Source: Bowdeniella nasicola
GTDB taxonomy: Bacteria > Actinomycetota > Actinomycetes > Actinomycetales > Actinomycetaceae
Reading direction: 5' to 3'
Assembly (NCBI RefSeq): GCF_900107735.1
Contig: NZ_FNQV01000014.1
Coordinates: 1-64,000 of the forward strand
DNA: 64,000 nt
The notes under the pieces are model-generated. The model made no database searches. It was not told where the DNA came from and saw nothing but the letters and a program-made list of their open reading frames with translations. This document shows, piece after piece, positions 55,338-64,000 of this stretch (positions within the stretch are counted from its first letter, which is position 1; every line of letters begins with the position of its first letter). Position numbers and translations under genes: made by a program.

Positions 55338-58154
55338 GTGGCAAAGTTGCGTGTCCACGAGCTCGCCAAAGAGCTCGGTGTCGACAGCAAGACCGTGCTC
55401 GCGAAGCTAAGCGAGCTCGGAGAATTCGTCAAAACAGCGTCCTCGACGGTCGAGGCACCCGTAGCCAAGCGCGTACGCGATGCCTTCCCGAAAAAGGACG
55501 AGGCTAAGAAGGACGCCCCGGCAGCTAAGCCGAAGGCGTCCCCCAAGCCAACGGCCGGCGCGAAGCCCGGCCCAGCAAAGAAGAGCGGACCGGCCGAAAA
55601 GGCCGAATCGGCGACGCCGAGCCCGAAGCCCGCGCCCAAGCGCCCGGCGGCTCCGACGCCGGCCGACGTTACCGGCCAGTCTGCTCCGGCCCCCGAGGCG
55701 CCCAAGCCGGAGTCGAGCTCACCGGAGTTCCAGGCACCCAAGCCTGGTGCCCGCGCACCGCGCCCCCAGGCACCCAAGCCCGGCGGCCAGCGTGGCGGCG
55801 GCGGTCCGCGTCCCGGCAATAACCCGTTCAGCTCCTCGCAGGGCATGGCCCGTCCGGGTCAGCGCGGCGGGGGACAGCGCGGTGGTGGCAGCGGTGGTCC
55901 GCGTCCCGGCAATAACCCGTTCAGCTCCTCGCAGGGCATGCCCCGTCCGGGCGGCTCGGGCGGTCCCCGTCCCGGGCAGCGTCCCGGTGGCGCGCGGCCG
56001 GCTCCCGGCCCTCGCCCCGGTGGCGGCGGTGGCCCACGTCCGAACCCGGGCATGATGCCCGATCGCTCCGCCGTCTCGCGCCCGGGTGCCCCCGCACGTC
56101 AGGGCGGTGGCGGCGGCGGCCGTGGTGGCCGCGGTCGTGGCGGCGGCCCCGGCGGCGCTGGTGGTCCCGGCGGTGGCGGCGGCTTCGGTCCTCCGCGCGG
56201 TGGTCGCGGTGGTCGCGGCTCGACGCAGGGCGCCTTCGGGCGCGGCGGCGGGCGCGTGCGTGGCCGGAAGTCCAAGCGCGCGAAGCGGCAAGAATTCGAG
56301 CAGCAGTCAGCGCCGTCGATCGGCGGCGTCCAGATCCCGCGCGGCGATGGCACGACCGAGATTCGGATCCGCGCCGGCGCCTCACTCACGGATTTCGCTG
56401 ACAAGATCAACGTCAATCCCGCATCGCTCGTCACGGTGATGTTCCACCTCGGCGAGATGGTGACGGCCACGCAGTCCGTCGACGAGGACACGTTCCAGGC
56501 CCTCGGCGCCGAACTCGGCTATGTCGTGAAGATCGTCTCGCCCGAAGACGAGGATCGTGAGCTGCTGGAAGCCTTCGATATCGACCTCGACGCGGAAGCG
56601 GCTGGGGAAAAGGGCGAGGATCTTCCCAAGCGCCCACCTGTTGTCACCGTCATGGGCCACGTCGATCACGGCAAGACGAAGCTGCTGGATGCTATCCGCC
56701 AGACCAACGTCGTGGAAGGCGAAGCCGGCGGCATCACCCAGCACATCGGCGCCTACCAGGTCCGCGTCCCGCACGAGGGCCACGAAGAAACGATCACGTT
56801 CATCGATACCCCGGGCCACGAGGCGTTCACCGCCATGCGTGCCCGTGGTGCCGAAGTCACCGATATCGCGATCCTCGTGGTCGCGGCCGATGACGGCGTC
56901 ATGCCGCAGACGGTCGAAGCTATCAACCACGCGCAGGCGGCCGGCGTGCCGATCGTCGTCGCGATCAACAAGATCGACCGCGAGGAAGCGAACCCGGACA
57001 AGATCAAGGGCCAGCTCACCGAGTACGGTCTCGTGCCGGAAGAGTACGGCGGCGAGACGATGTGTATCGAGGTCTCTGCTAAGCAGCGCCTGAACATCGA
57101 CAGCCTCCTGGAGGCCGTCCTGCTCACCGACGAAGCCGCGCTCGAACTCACGGCCAACCCGGACAAGGACGCGCGCGGCGTCGCGATCGAAGCGAACCTT
57201 GACCGCGGCCGCGGTTCGGTTGCGACGGTGCTCGTGCAGTCGGGCACCCTGCATGTCGGCGATTCGATCGTCGCGGGCACGGCCTTTGGTCGCGTCCGTG
57301 CGATGTTCGATGAGTACGGTGAGAACGTCGACGAGGCGGGCCCGTCCCGCCCGGTCCAGGTGATCGGCCTGACGAGCGTACCGCGCGCAGGCGATACCTT
57401 TCTGGTAGCGCCCGATGACCGCACCGCCCGTCAGATCGCTGACAAGCGTGAGGCCGCCGAGCGTGCCGCGCAGCTGGCCAAGCGCCGCAAGCGCATCTCG
57501 CTGGAGGACTTCGATGCCGCCCTGAAGGAAGGCAAGGTCGAAACCCTCAACCTCATCCTCAAGGGCGACGTCTCCGGTGCCGTCGAGGCTCTCGAAGACT
57601 CCTTGCTCAAGATCGATGTTGGCGAAGAAGTCCAGCTGCGGATCATCCACCGCGGAGTCGGTGCGATCACGCAGAACGACGTCAACCTCGCGACCGTCGA
57701 CAACGCGGTCATCGTCGGCTTCAACGTCCGCCCCGCCGAACGCGTGGGCGAACTGGCCGATGCCGAGGGCGTGGAGATCAAGTACTACTCGGTCATCTAC
57801 GCGGCGATCGAGGACATCGAAAACGCGATGAAGGGCATGCTCAAGCCAATCTACGAAGAGGCGCAGCTGGGAACGGCGGAAATCCGCCAGATCTTCCGCT
57901 CCTCCAAGTTCGGCAACATCGCGGGCTCCATTGTCCGCTCCGGCACCATCAAGCGCGGCAGCCATGCCCGCTTGCTGCGCGACGGCATCGTCGTAGCCGA
58001 CAACCTCAAGATCGAGTCGCTGCGTCGTGAAAAGGACGACGTGACCGAGGTCCGCGAGGGCTTCGAGTGCGGTATTGGCCTTGGCAACATCAAGGACATC
58101 GCCGAAGGCGACACCATCGAGACGTGGGAGATGCGCGAAAAGAAGCGCGACTAA
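55338..58154 (+). CDS. infB: Translation initiation factor IF-2
   Basis: IF-2 is the GTPase that brings initiator tRNA to the 30S subunit. The 938-residue protein has an N-terminal IF2N helix motif ([24 protein letters not shown]), a long Ala/Pro/Lys then Gly/Arg/Pro-rich linker (about 50-310) with an exact internal repeat, a second IF2N motif (about 340-400), and the G domain: GHVDHGKT (440-447), DTPGHE and NKID. Domains II-IV follow. A GTG start follows AGGAG. A hairpin lies after the stop. Confidence 0.97.
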   Translation: MAKLRVHELAKELGVDSKTVLAKLSELGEFVKTASSTVEAPVAKRVRDAFPKKDEAKKDAPAAKPKASPKPTAGAKPGPAKKSGPAEKAESATPSPKPAPKRPAAPTPADVTGQSAPAPEAPKPESSSPEFQAPKPGARAPRPQAPKPGGQRGGGGPRPGNNPFSSSQGMARPGQRGGGQRGGGSGGPRPGNNPFSSSQGMPRPGGSGGPRPGQRPGGARPAPGPRPGGGGGPRPNPGMMPDRSAVSRPGAPARQGGGGGGRGGRGRGGGPGGAGGPGGGGGFGPPRGGRGGRGSTQGAFGRGGGRVRGRKSKRAKRQEFEQQSAPSIGGVQIPRGDGTTEIRIRAGASLTDFADKINVNPASLVTVMFHLGEMVTATQSVDEDTFQALGAELGYVVKIVSPEDEDRELLEAFDIDLDAEAAGEKGEDLPKRPPVVTVMGHVDHGKTKLLDAIRQTNVVEGEAGGITQHIGAYQVRVPHEGHEETITFIDTPGHEAFTAMRARGAEVTDIAILVVAADDGVMPQTVEAINHAQAAGVPIVVAINKIDREEANPDKIKGQLTEYGLVPEEYGGETMCIEVSAKQRLNIDSLLEAVLLTDEAALELTANPDKDARGVAIEANLDRGRGSVATVLVQSGTLHVGDSIVAGTAFGRVRAMFDEYGENVDEAGPSRPVQVIGLTSVPRAGDTFLVAPDDRTARQIADKREAAERAAQLAKRRKRISLEDFDAALKEGKVETLNLILKGDVSGAVEALEDSLLKIDVGEEVQLRIIHRGVGAITQNDVNLATVDNAVIVGFNVRPAERVGELADAEGVEIKYYSVIYAAIEDIENAMKGMLKPIYEEAQLGTAEIRQIFRSSKFGNIAGSIVRSGTIKRGSHARLLRDGIVVADNLKIESLRREKDDVTEVREGFECGIGLGNIKDIAEGDTIETWEMREKKRD
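55803..55847 (+). repeat. 45-base exact direct repeat in infB, copy 1
   Basis: The 45 bases from ggtccgcgtcccggc to cagggcatg recur exactly at 55896-55940 in the same frame. They encode [15 protein letters not shown] twice in the glycine-rich linker. The copies are a likely site for slippage or recombination. Confidence 0.9.
55896..55940 (+). repeat. 45-base exact direct repeat in infB, copy 2
   Basis: Identical to copy 1, whose start lies 93 bases upstream (31 codons, so the frame is kept). No silent differences are visible, which suggests a recent duplication. Confidence 0.9.
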
Positions 58155-58169
58155 CCACGCAGTCGACGC

Positions 58170-58202
58170 GGGCCGGTATTTCCATAGCGGAAATGCCGGC
58201 CC
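58170..58202 (+). terminator. Hairpin terminator after infB
   Basis: gggccgg-t-atttcc pairs with ggaaat-g-ccggccc around atagc (13 pairs, one mismatch), 16 bases after the infB stop. No T-run follows. It separates infB from the transporter-kinase module. Confidence 0.65.
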
Positions 58203-58259
58203 GTGCCATATCCTGACCTATTCGTCGCTGACACGCGGATCGTAAAACAGGGGGAAACC

Positions 58260-58475
58260 ATGCAGCTTTCAGCTACAACCATCCCGGTTCCGGGACGCCG
58301 CACCGGCGATGCCGACACCGACGCAGCCCTCGCGCGCTATGACTCGATGGCATGCCTATGCGCCGTCGAGGTCCTCATCGGCGAACCACCTAGTCGCCAT
58401 GACGCAGCGCCGGCTGCCGGGCCTAGTGCACGGGCCGAAGGGCCCGAAGCGAGCGCGCCAGCCCGCCTAGAATGA
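58260..58475 (+). CDS. Possible small protein, unknown
   Basis: A 71-residue reading frame begins at ATG 58260 behind a very good ribosome binding site, AGGGGGAAACC. It reads QLSATTIPVPGRRTGDADTDAALARYDS, then an Ala/Pro-rich end. It lacks any known motif, signal or membrane segment. It stands between the infB terminator and the transporter. The strong ribosome binding site is the main support; it might instead be a leader. Confidence 0.35.
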   Translation: MQLSATTIPVPGRRTGDADTDAALARYDSMACLCAVEVLIGEPPSRHDAAPAAGPSARAEGPEASAPARLE

Positions 58476-58550
58476 GGTACGTGGCCGCGCCTAGGTGGCG
58501 CGCGCCAGCCGGACAGTGCAGCCCGGCCGAACCTTAGCCACGGAGACCTG

Positions 58551-59966
58551 ATGCCCGCATCAGCACACACTCGCCCCGTCGTACGTCTTGAGCGCCCGAA
58601 CAAGATCCAGCTCACCGGCATCATCCTCGGGGTCCTTGCCTTCCTCGTGCCCTTCGTCGTCGACATCCCCGGGCTGGCGCCCGAGGGCGAGCGGATGCTC
58701 TCGATCTTCCTGCTCGCGATCGTCTTTTGGGTGACCGAGGCGATCCCGCTCGTCGCGACGGCCGTGCTCGTCATCCTCTTTGAGGTGCTGCTCATCTCCT
58801 CCGCGGCGCTCCTGCCGGTGGGGGAGCAGGCCCTCGGTGCGAAGGCCTATTTCGCGGCGCTGGCCGACCCGGTCATCATCCTGTTCCTCGGCGGGTTTTT
58901 GCTCGCCGACGGGGCCGCGAAGTTCGGCCTCGACCGCAACCTGGCGGCCGTCATGCTCAAGCCCTTCCAGGGCTCCGGCCGGATGACGGTGCTGGGGCTC
59001 ATGGGGATTACGGCCGTGCTGTCGATGTTCATGTCGAATACGGCGACGACGGCGACGATGTTTGCCGTCGTCATTCCAATCCTCGCGGTCATGTCCGACG
59101 CGAAGGCGCGCGCCGGGCTCGCGCTGTCGATCCCCGTCGCGGCCAATATTGGCGGCATGGGGACTCCCGTCGGGACGCCGCCGAACGCGATCGCGCTCGG
59201 CGCGCTCGCCTCCCACGGCATCCAGATCTCCTTCCTGAAATGGATGATGCTCGCCGTCCCGCTCATGCTCATCGTGCTTGCGATCGGCTGGTTCGTCATC
59301 GTCACGTTCTTCATCCCCAAGGGCACGAACCTCGAGCTCGCGCTGCGCAGCAACTTCGATCGCTCCGCGCCCGCGCGCATCTACTACGTCGTCGCGGGCC
59401 TGACCGTCGCGCTGTGGATGACCGAGCCGCTGCACGGCATCAACTCCAACGTCGTCGGCTTCATCCCCGTCGCGATCCTGCTCGCGACGCAGGTCATGAC
59501 GGGCGATGACCTGAAAATGCTGCAATGGCCCGTGCTCTGGCTCGTCTCCGGCGGCATCGCGCTCGGGGTAGGCGTGGGCGCTTCGGGCCTGGATGAATGG
59601 CTGCTCGGCTCGGTGAACTGGACCGCGATGAGCGTGACGGGGCTGATCGTCGTCCTCGCGGCGATGGGGCTCGGCATGTCCAACGTCATCAGCCACTCGG
59701 CCGCCGCCAACCTCCTCATTCCGCTGGCGCTCGGGCTCGGCTCGGCGATCGCGCTCGACATCGTTCAGGTGGGCGTCATCATCGCGCTCGCGTGTTCGCT
59801 TGGCATGTCGCTACCGATCTCCACGCCGCCGAATGCGATCGCCTATGCCACGGGCGAAGTCCCCACGAAGTACATGGCGCTCATCGGCGTCATCGTTGGG
59901 CTTGCCGGCGCGGTGCTGCTCGCCTTCGTCATGCCCTGGTTCTGGACGACGCTGGGCCTCCTATGA
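58551..59966 (+). CDS. SLC13 / DASS-family anion transporter
   Basis: A 471-residue secondary transporter of the divalent-anion:Na+ symporter family. It has about eleven hydrophobic segments and the two signature motifs: MSNTATTATM (about 163-172) and TPPNAIA, which appears twice (GTPVGTPPNAIAL and PISTPPNAIAYATG), the inverted-repeat Na+/substrate sites. Substrates in the family are dicarboxylates, citrate or sulfate; the exact one is unclear. It overlaps the kinase gene by four bases (ATGA), so transporter and kinase are coupled. Confidence 0.9.
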   Translation: MPASAHTRPVVRLERPNKIQLTGIILGVLAFLVPFVVDIPGLAPEGERMLSIFLLAIVFWVTEAIPLVATAVLVILFEVLLISSAALLPVGEQALGAKAYFAALADPVIILFLGGFLLADGAAKFGLDRNLAAVMLKPFQGSGRMTVLGLMGITAVLSMFMSNTATTATMFAVVIPILAVMSDAKARAGLALSIPVAANIGGMGTPVGTPPNAIALGALASHGIQISFLKWMMLAVPLMLIVLAIGWFVIVTFFIPKGTNLELALRSNFDRSAPARIYYVVAGLTVALWMTEPLHGINSNVVGFIPVAILLATQVMTGDDLKMLQWPVLWLVSGGIALGVGVGASGLDEWLLGSVNWTAMSVTGLIVVLAAMGLGMSNVISHSAAANLLIPLALGLGSAIALDIVQVGVIIALACSLGMSLPISTPPNAIAYATGEVPTKYMALIGVIVGLAGAVLLAFVMPWFWTTLGLL

Positions 59967-61867
59967 CCGATCGCATCCGGCCGCTGCGGGTCGTCGTCGT
60001 TGGGCACGGTGAGCCCGCCGACGACGTCGCCGCCGAGCTGCGCGCCGTCGTCGATGAGGCGACCATCGTCTCGACCTATCCCGACGTCGCGGCGGTGCGC
60101 GCCGAGCTGCCGGGCGACCGCGAGGTGCCGCTGCTCGTCATCCTGCCTGGGCTCGGGCCGGCCGATCAGCGCATCGATGCGCTCGCGGCGATGGAAGAGC
60201 TCGCGGGGGCGCGAGTGCTGCTGCTGACCTCGCCGGGCGATCACGCCGACGTCGCGCGCGCCGTGGACTCCGGCACCGTCGACGCGTTCGTCGCGCTGCC
60301 GATGACGAGCGGATTCTTGGGCCAGCACGCCTCCTCGCAGATCGCGCGCTGGCTGCGCCTGCACCACCCCGGCGCGCTCGCCGTGCTCGAGGAGCAGGAC
60401 CAGGCCGCCAGGGCGGATTCGCCGAAGTCCGAGCTGTTGCGCGATATTGAGGCCTCCAGCCACGTCGTGGAAGGCGAGCTCGTCGCCGCGATTGAGCGGG
60501 CGCTCGGGCCGCGGCCGCGCCTGCACCTGCCGGCCGGGGTGCGCCTGACCCGCCAGGGCCGGAGCGTCGACGGCGTTTTCGTTGTGATCTCCGGCCGGGT
60601 CGCGCTCACCCGGCACACCGAGGCCGAGGACCTCCTGCTGCATCACGCCTCGACGGGGCCCGTCGTCGGGCTGCTGAGCCTGTCACGCTCCCAAAAGGCG
60701 TTCTTTACCGCGACGACGACCACCGACGTCGTCGTTATTCACCTCTCGATCGAGCAGCTCGATCGCGCCCTCGCCCTCGACGCGGAAGTGGGCGCGGCGC
60801 TCGCGGCCGTCGCCATCCGCGGGTTCGCGGCGCGGTTGCTGCGCAGCGAGCAGCTGCAGGTCGAGCGCAATGACCTCAACATCGCGCTGGAAAAGGAGCG
60901 CGCCCAACTGGCCACCGCCCTCAGCCAGCTGGAGGCAGCGCGCCTGGAGCTCATCGCGCAGGCGCGGTTTGCCACGCTCGGCGAGCTATCGGCCGGCCTC
61001 GCCCACGAGCTCAACAACCCCGTCGCAGCCCTGACCCGCAGCGCCGATCACCTCGCCGATGACCTCGACACGCTGCTCGCCAGCCACCCGGACGGCGCCG
61101 CCCTCACCGCGACGATCACCGCCGCCCGCACCCGCGCCCCGCGCTCGACCGCCGAGGAACGCCGCCTGCGCCGCGCGCTCGAAAAGCTCACCGACGCCGC
61201 CACGGCCTGGCGCCTCGTCACGGCGGGCATCGCCGATGAGACCGCCGCGCGCGGGGTCCTTGCCGAGGGCCCCGCCGCCGTCGACCGCTTCGAACTCGCC
61301 AGCCGCATCGGCGCCCAGCTGCGCGGCATCACCGTCGCCACCCGCCGCATCACCACCCTCGTCACCTCGCTGCGCTCCTACGCACGGCCGGACGAGGAAA
61401 TCCTGCCCGCGATCGATCTCGCCGAAACGCTGGACGACACCCTGCACCTCGTCTCGCACCGCCTGCGCGATATCGAGATCGTGCGCGATTACACCGCCCG
61501 CGGCCGCGTGCCCGGCCACCCCTCCCAGCTCGGCCAGGTCTGGACGAACGTGCTCGTCAACGCGGGCGAGGCGCTCGCCGAACACCGCCCGCAAGGCGGC
61601 GGCGTCATCACCATCACCGTGGCCGACGCCCCCGGCGATCGCGTCTGCGTCACGATCGCCGATAACGGCCCGGGCATCGATCCGGACGTCCTGCCGCAGG
61701 TCTTCCAACCCCATTTCACGACGAAACACGGCACCGTGCGCTTCGGCCTCGGCATGGGGCTCGGCCTCGCTGCCCACATCGTCAACGAACACGCCGGCTC
61801 GATCGATATCGACTCGCAGCCCGGCGCCACGAGCGTCACCGTCTGCCTACCCACAACCAAGGAGTAA
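59963..61867 (+). CDS. Sensor histidine kinase with degenerate receiver and cyclic-nucleotide-binding domain
   Basis: A 634-residue soluble kinase with no membrane helix. Residues 1-135 look like a receiver domain without its phosphate-accepting Asp (LLVILPGLG in place of the D strand; LLTSP retained, KP lost). Residues 185-300 form a cyclic-nucleotide-binding (CRP-like) domain: VRLTRQGRSVDGVFVVISGRVAL, then VVGLLSL. A coiled coil (300-335) leads to HisKA with His348 in GELSAGLAHELNNPVA. HATPase motifs are NVLVNAGEAL, IADNGPGID and GLGMGLGLAAHIV. ATG 59963 overlaps the transporter stop. The receiver gene starts four bases after its stop. Confidence 0.92.
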   Translation: MTDRIRPLRVVVVGHGEPADDVAAELRAVVDEATIVSTYPDVAAVRAELPGDREVPLLVILPGLGPADQRIDALAAMEELAGARVLLLTSPGDHADVARAVDSGTVDAFVALPMTSGFLGQHASSQIARWLRLHHPGALAVLEEQDQAARADSPKSELLRDIEASSHVVEGELVAAIERALGPRPRLHLPAGVRLTRQGRSVDGVFVVISGRVALTRHTEAEDLLLHHASTGPVVGLLSLSRSQKAFFTATTTTDVVVIHLSIEQLDRALALDAEVGAALAAVAIRGFAARLLRSEQLQVERNDLNIALEKERAQLATALSQLEAARLELIAQARFATLGELSAGLAHELNNPVAALTRSADHLADDLDTLLASHPDGAALTATITAARTRAPRSTAEERRLRRALEKLTDAATAWRLVTAGIADETAARGVLAEGPAAVDRFELASRIGAQLRGITVATRRITTLVTSLRSYARPDEEILPAIDLAETLDDTLHLVSHRLRDIEIVRDYTARGRVPGHPSQLGQVWTNVLVNAGEALAEHRPQGGGVITITVADAPGDRVCVTIADNGPGIDPDVLPQVFQPHFTTKHGTVRFGLGMGLGLAAHIVNEHAGSIDIDSQPGATSVTVCLPTTKE

Positions 61868-61870
61868 GAC

Positions 61871-62350
61871 ATGCGACTTGCCATCATCGTGCTAGAAGAC
61901 GAGGCCGAAGTGCGCGCGGCCCTCGCCCGCGATCTCGCGCCGATCGCCGAGGTCGCGCGCGTCGAGTTCGCCGAGGATGTGCCCGACGCCTGGCAGGTCG
62001 TCGACGAGATCGATGCCGACGGCGACCCGTTCGCCCTCATCCTGGCCGATCACCGCCTACCGGGCACGACGGGCGTCGATTTCCTCGTCGCCATGCAGTC
62101 CGATGCGCGCACGGCCGCCGCCCGCACCGTGCTCGTGACGGGCCAGGCCGATCAGGACGACACGATCCGTGCCGTCAACGAGGCCGGGCTCGATCACTAC
62201 ATCGCCAAGCCGTGGTCGCCCGCCGAGCTCATCGCCGTCGTGAAAAACCAGCTCACCGATTACGTCATCGAGCAGGGCCTCGACCCGCTGCCGCACCTGC
62301 GAATCCTTGATGCGGTGCGCGCAATGGACGGCATTCGCGAGCGCTACTAG
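61871..62350 (+). CDS. Receiver-only response regulator
   Basis: A 159-residue protein with a complete receiver domain: LEDEAEV acidic pair, phospho-acceptor Asp60 in [10 protein letters not shown], Thr90 in VLVTG and Lys113 in IAKPW. The tail after residue 125 is short and helical with no DNA-binding or enzymatic domain. AAGGAG overlaps the kinase stop, so the two are coupled. Lacking an output domain, it must act by protein contact or as a phosphate relay or sink. Confidence 0.92.
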   Translation: MRLAIIVLEDEAEVRAALARDLAPIAEVARVEFAEDVPDAWQVVDEIDADGDPFALILADHRLPGTTGVDFLVAMQSDARTAAARTVLVTGQADQDDTIRAVNEAGLDHYIAKPWSPAELIAVVKNQLTDYVIEQGLDPLPHLRILDAVRAMDGIRERY

Positions 62351-62360
62351 CCTTAGAGGC

Positions 62361-62789
62361 ATGTCTGATCCACAACGCGCCCGGCGGCTCGCCGAGCGAA
62401 TCAAGGTCATCGTCGCAAAGCTCCTGGATTCGCGCATCAAGGACCCGCGCCTCGGTTTCGTCACCATCACCGACGTGCGCATGACGGGCGACCTTCAGCA
62501 CGCCTCGATCTTCTACACCGTCTTCGGCGATGAGGAGCAGCAGGCCGGCACCCAGGCGGCGCTCGAATCCGCGCGCGGCCTGATCCGCAGCGAGGTCGGC
62601 AAGGGCACCGGCGTGCGCCTGACGCCAACGATCGAGTTCATTCCCGACGCCCTGCCGGAATCCGCCGCCGCGATCGACGACGCGCTGCGCCGCGCCGCGG
62701 CCGCCGACGCCGAGATCGCCGAGCAGGCCGCCACCAAGTCCTATGCGGGGGAGGCGGACCCGTACAAGAAGCCGCGCGTCGATGAGTAA
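62361..62789 (+). CDS. rbfA: Ribosome-binding factor A
   Basis: RbfA binds the 30S subunit and helps process the 5' end of 16S rRNA. From ATG 62361 it has 142 residues: [49 protein letters not shown], then [26 protein letters not shown]. It follows the inserted module and overlaps truB by eight bases. Confidence 0.94.
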   Translation: MSDPQRARRLAERIKVIVAKLLDSRIKDPRLGFVTITDVRMTGDLQHASIFYTVFGDEEQQAGTQAALESARGLIRSEVGKGTGVRLTPTIEFIPDALPESAAAIDDALRRAAAADAEIAEQAATKSYAGEADPYKKPRVDE

Positions 62790-63741
62790 CGGCCCCAGCG
62801 GGTTTGTCCTGATCGACAAGCCCGCCGGCCCCACCTCCCACGGCGTCGTGGCGGCGCTGCGCCGCGAACTGAAAACCCGCAAGGTCGGCCACGCCGGCAC
62901 GTTGGACCCGATGGCGACGGGCCTGCTCATCGCCGGGGTCGGGCGCGCCACGCGGCTGCTGACCTACCTCGTCGGGCTGGATAAAACCTACGAGGCGACG
63001 ATCCGCCTGGGGGAGGCGACGACGACGGACGACGCCGAGGGGGAGTTCCTCTCCGCGGCCGCGGCCGCGCCCGCCTCCGACGACGCAACAGCGCCCGACG
63101 CTTTCCGCCTCTCCGACGCGCAGATCCTGAGCGCGCTCGAGGCCTTCCACGGCGACATCCTGCAGCGGCCCACTGCTGTCTCGGCGATCAAGGTCGACGG
63201 TAAACGCGCCTACGACCGCGTGCGCGCGGGCGAAGACGTTGAACTCGCCGCCCGCCCGGTCACGATCCACGAGCTCGAGCTCGTCTCCGGCCCGACGCCT
63301 ACCACGGGCAAGAGCGGGGCCGGCGTCATCGATCTCTCGATCCGCACCCGCGTCAGCTCCGGCACATACATCCGCGCGATTGCGCGCGATCTGGGCGCCG
63401 CGCTCGGCGTGGGCGGCCACCTCACGAGCCTGAAACGCAGCGCCGTCGGCCCCTTCACCCTGGACGATGCGAGCGAGCTCGCGGCCCCCGAGCTGCTCGA
63501 TCCGCTCGCGGTCATGAGCCGCGTCCTACCGGTGCGCGAGGTTAGCGAGGCCGAGGCAGCCGATCTGGCCCAGGGGCGTTTCCTCGACCCCGTCGAACCT
63601 CCCGAGCCCGCCTCCGCCTCCGCCCCCGCACCGACCCGCACCTCAGAGTTCGCCCTCGCCGCTTGCGACGGCCGCCTCATCGCCGTCATCACCACCCGCG
63701 AGGGCAAGACGCGGCCCGTCATCGTCCTGGAGGCGCAGTGA
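62782..63741 (+). CDS. truB: tRNA pseudouridine55 synthase
   Basis: TruB makes pseudouridine 55 in tRNA. From ATG 62782 it has 319 residues. The catalytic Asp is in [24 protein letters not shown]; other motifs are [43 protein letters not shown] and [21 protein letters not shown] short Ala/Ser/Pro insertion lies near the C-terminus. It overlaps ribF by four bases. Confidence 0.95.
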   Translation: MSNGPSGFVLIDKPAGPTSHGVVAALRRELKTRKVGHAGTLDPMATGLLIAGVGRATRLLTYLVGLDKTYEATIRLGEATTTDDAEGEFLSAAAAAPASDDATAPDAFRLSDAQILSALEAFHGDILQRPTAVSAIKVDGKRAYDRVRAGEDVELAARPVTIHELELVSGPTPTTGKSGAGVIDLSIRTRVSSGTYIRAIARDLGAALGVGGHLTSLKRSAVGPFTLDDASELAAPELLDPLAVMSRVLPVREVSEAEAADLAQGRFLDPVEPPEPASASAPAPTRTSEFALAACDGRLIAVITTREGKTRPVIVLEAQ

Positions 63742-64000
63742 GCAGCGTCGTCACCATCGGAATGTACGACGGCGTGCACCGCGGCCACCAAGCGGTCCTC
63801 GCCGCCGCGCGCGCCCAGGCCGATCGCCGTGGCGTGCCCCTCATCGTCATGACGTTCGACCCGCACCCCGTCAAGGTCCACCGCCCGGGCGCCTACCTCA
63901 CCGAGATCACCACGCTCGAGCACCGCATCGATCTGCTGACCTCGCTCGGCGTCGATGACGTCGACGTCGTGCCATACAGCCTCGATTTCGCCGCGCAGTC
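63738..64000 (+). CDS. ribF: Bifunctional riboflavin kinase/FAD synthetase, cut by the window edge
   Basis: The first 87 residues fit the RibF nucleotidyltransferase domain: VVTIGMYDGVHRGHQAVL (the GxYDGVHxGH motif), VMTFDPHPVKVHRPG and the helix TLEHRIDLLTSLGVDDVDVV. The kinase domain lies outside the window. GTG 63738 overlaps the truB stop. truB-ribF is the usual order. Confidence 0.9.
   Translation, partial: MSSVVTIGMYDGVHRGHQAVLAAARAQADRRGVPLIVMTFDPHPVKVHRPGAYLTEITTLEHRIDLLTSLGVDDVDVVPYSLDFAAQ

Noticed and set aside
56382-57965. 527-residue minus-strand frame
   Set aside because: Antisense to the IF-2 GTPase domain; a codon shadow.
59597-59962. Upstream extension of the histidine kinase frame
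   Set aside because: It lies within the transporter gene in another frame; ATG 59963 with ATGA overlap is the natural start.

Overview
The window is GC-rich chromosomal DNA from an actinobacterium. The gene order smc-ftsY-ffh, rpsP-khpA-rimM-trmD-rplS-lepB-rnhB-DUF2469-yraN-comM-dprA-xerC, rpsB-tsf-pyrH-frr-cdsA-rlmN, dxr-rseP-ispG-GNAT, proS, rimP-nusA-ylxR-infB and rbfA-truB-ribF is the classical actinobacterial core; the stretch corresponding to Rv2838c-Rv2904c of Mycobacterium tuberculosis is recognisable gene by gene. LPxTG-anchored subtilases, long Ala/Gly/Pro-rich linkers and frequent GTG starts would suit Actinomycetaceae or a relative, but the family assignment is only an inference.

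Layout. 1-362: an IS481-type transposase fragment, truncated at its N-terminus, that abuts smc. 356-7917: smc, a small membrane protein, ftsY, a frameshifted Tat-exported protein, ffh. 7927-21351: an accessory block with an amidohydrolase, a DUF222/HNH protein, a remnant of a CodA-like amidohydrolase, the lhr-nei DNA repair pair, a YtrA-type regulator with an ABC transporter, an AraC-type regulator and a VOC protein. 21572-30707: a ribosome maturation, tRNA methylation, secretion, RNase HII and DNA uptake/recombination series. 30704-42003: an M23 peptidase facing the translation, lipid and isoprenoid genes rpsB to ispG. 42058-49453: a tandem pair of very similar secreted subtilases on the minus strand. 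49699-58154: a small unknown protein, proS, DUF488, a lipoprotein, then rimP-nusA-ylxR-infB. 58260-62350: an inserted module with a small ORF, an SLC13-type transporter, a cyclic-nucleotide-domain histidine kinase and a receiver-only response regulator. 62361-64000: rbfA-truB-ribF, the last cut by the window edge.

How the genes work together. Most of the window makes and matures ribosomes and initiation factors, exports proteins (FtsY, Ffh, LepB, RseP), and supplies UMP, CDP-diacylglycerol and isoprenoid precursors. Many neighbours overlap by 1-20 bases, suggesting translational coupling. The accessory pieces sit at breaks in this conserved order. The most distinctive are the TrmD-GNAT fusion, the subtilase pair with a shared 18-base promoter box, the transporter-kinase-receiver module between infB and rbfA, and the acidic tails on S16 and S2.

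I saw no tRNA, rRNA, CRISPR array or intact insertion sequence. I found no clearly unprecedented system. The best candidates for something new are the SLC13-kinase module and the regulatory DNA between the two subtilases.
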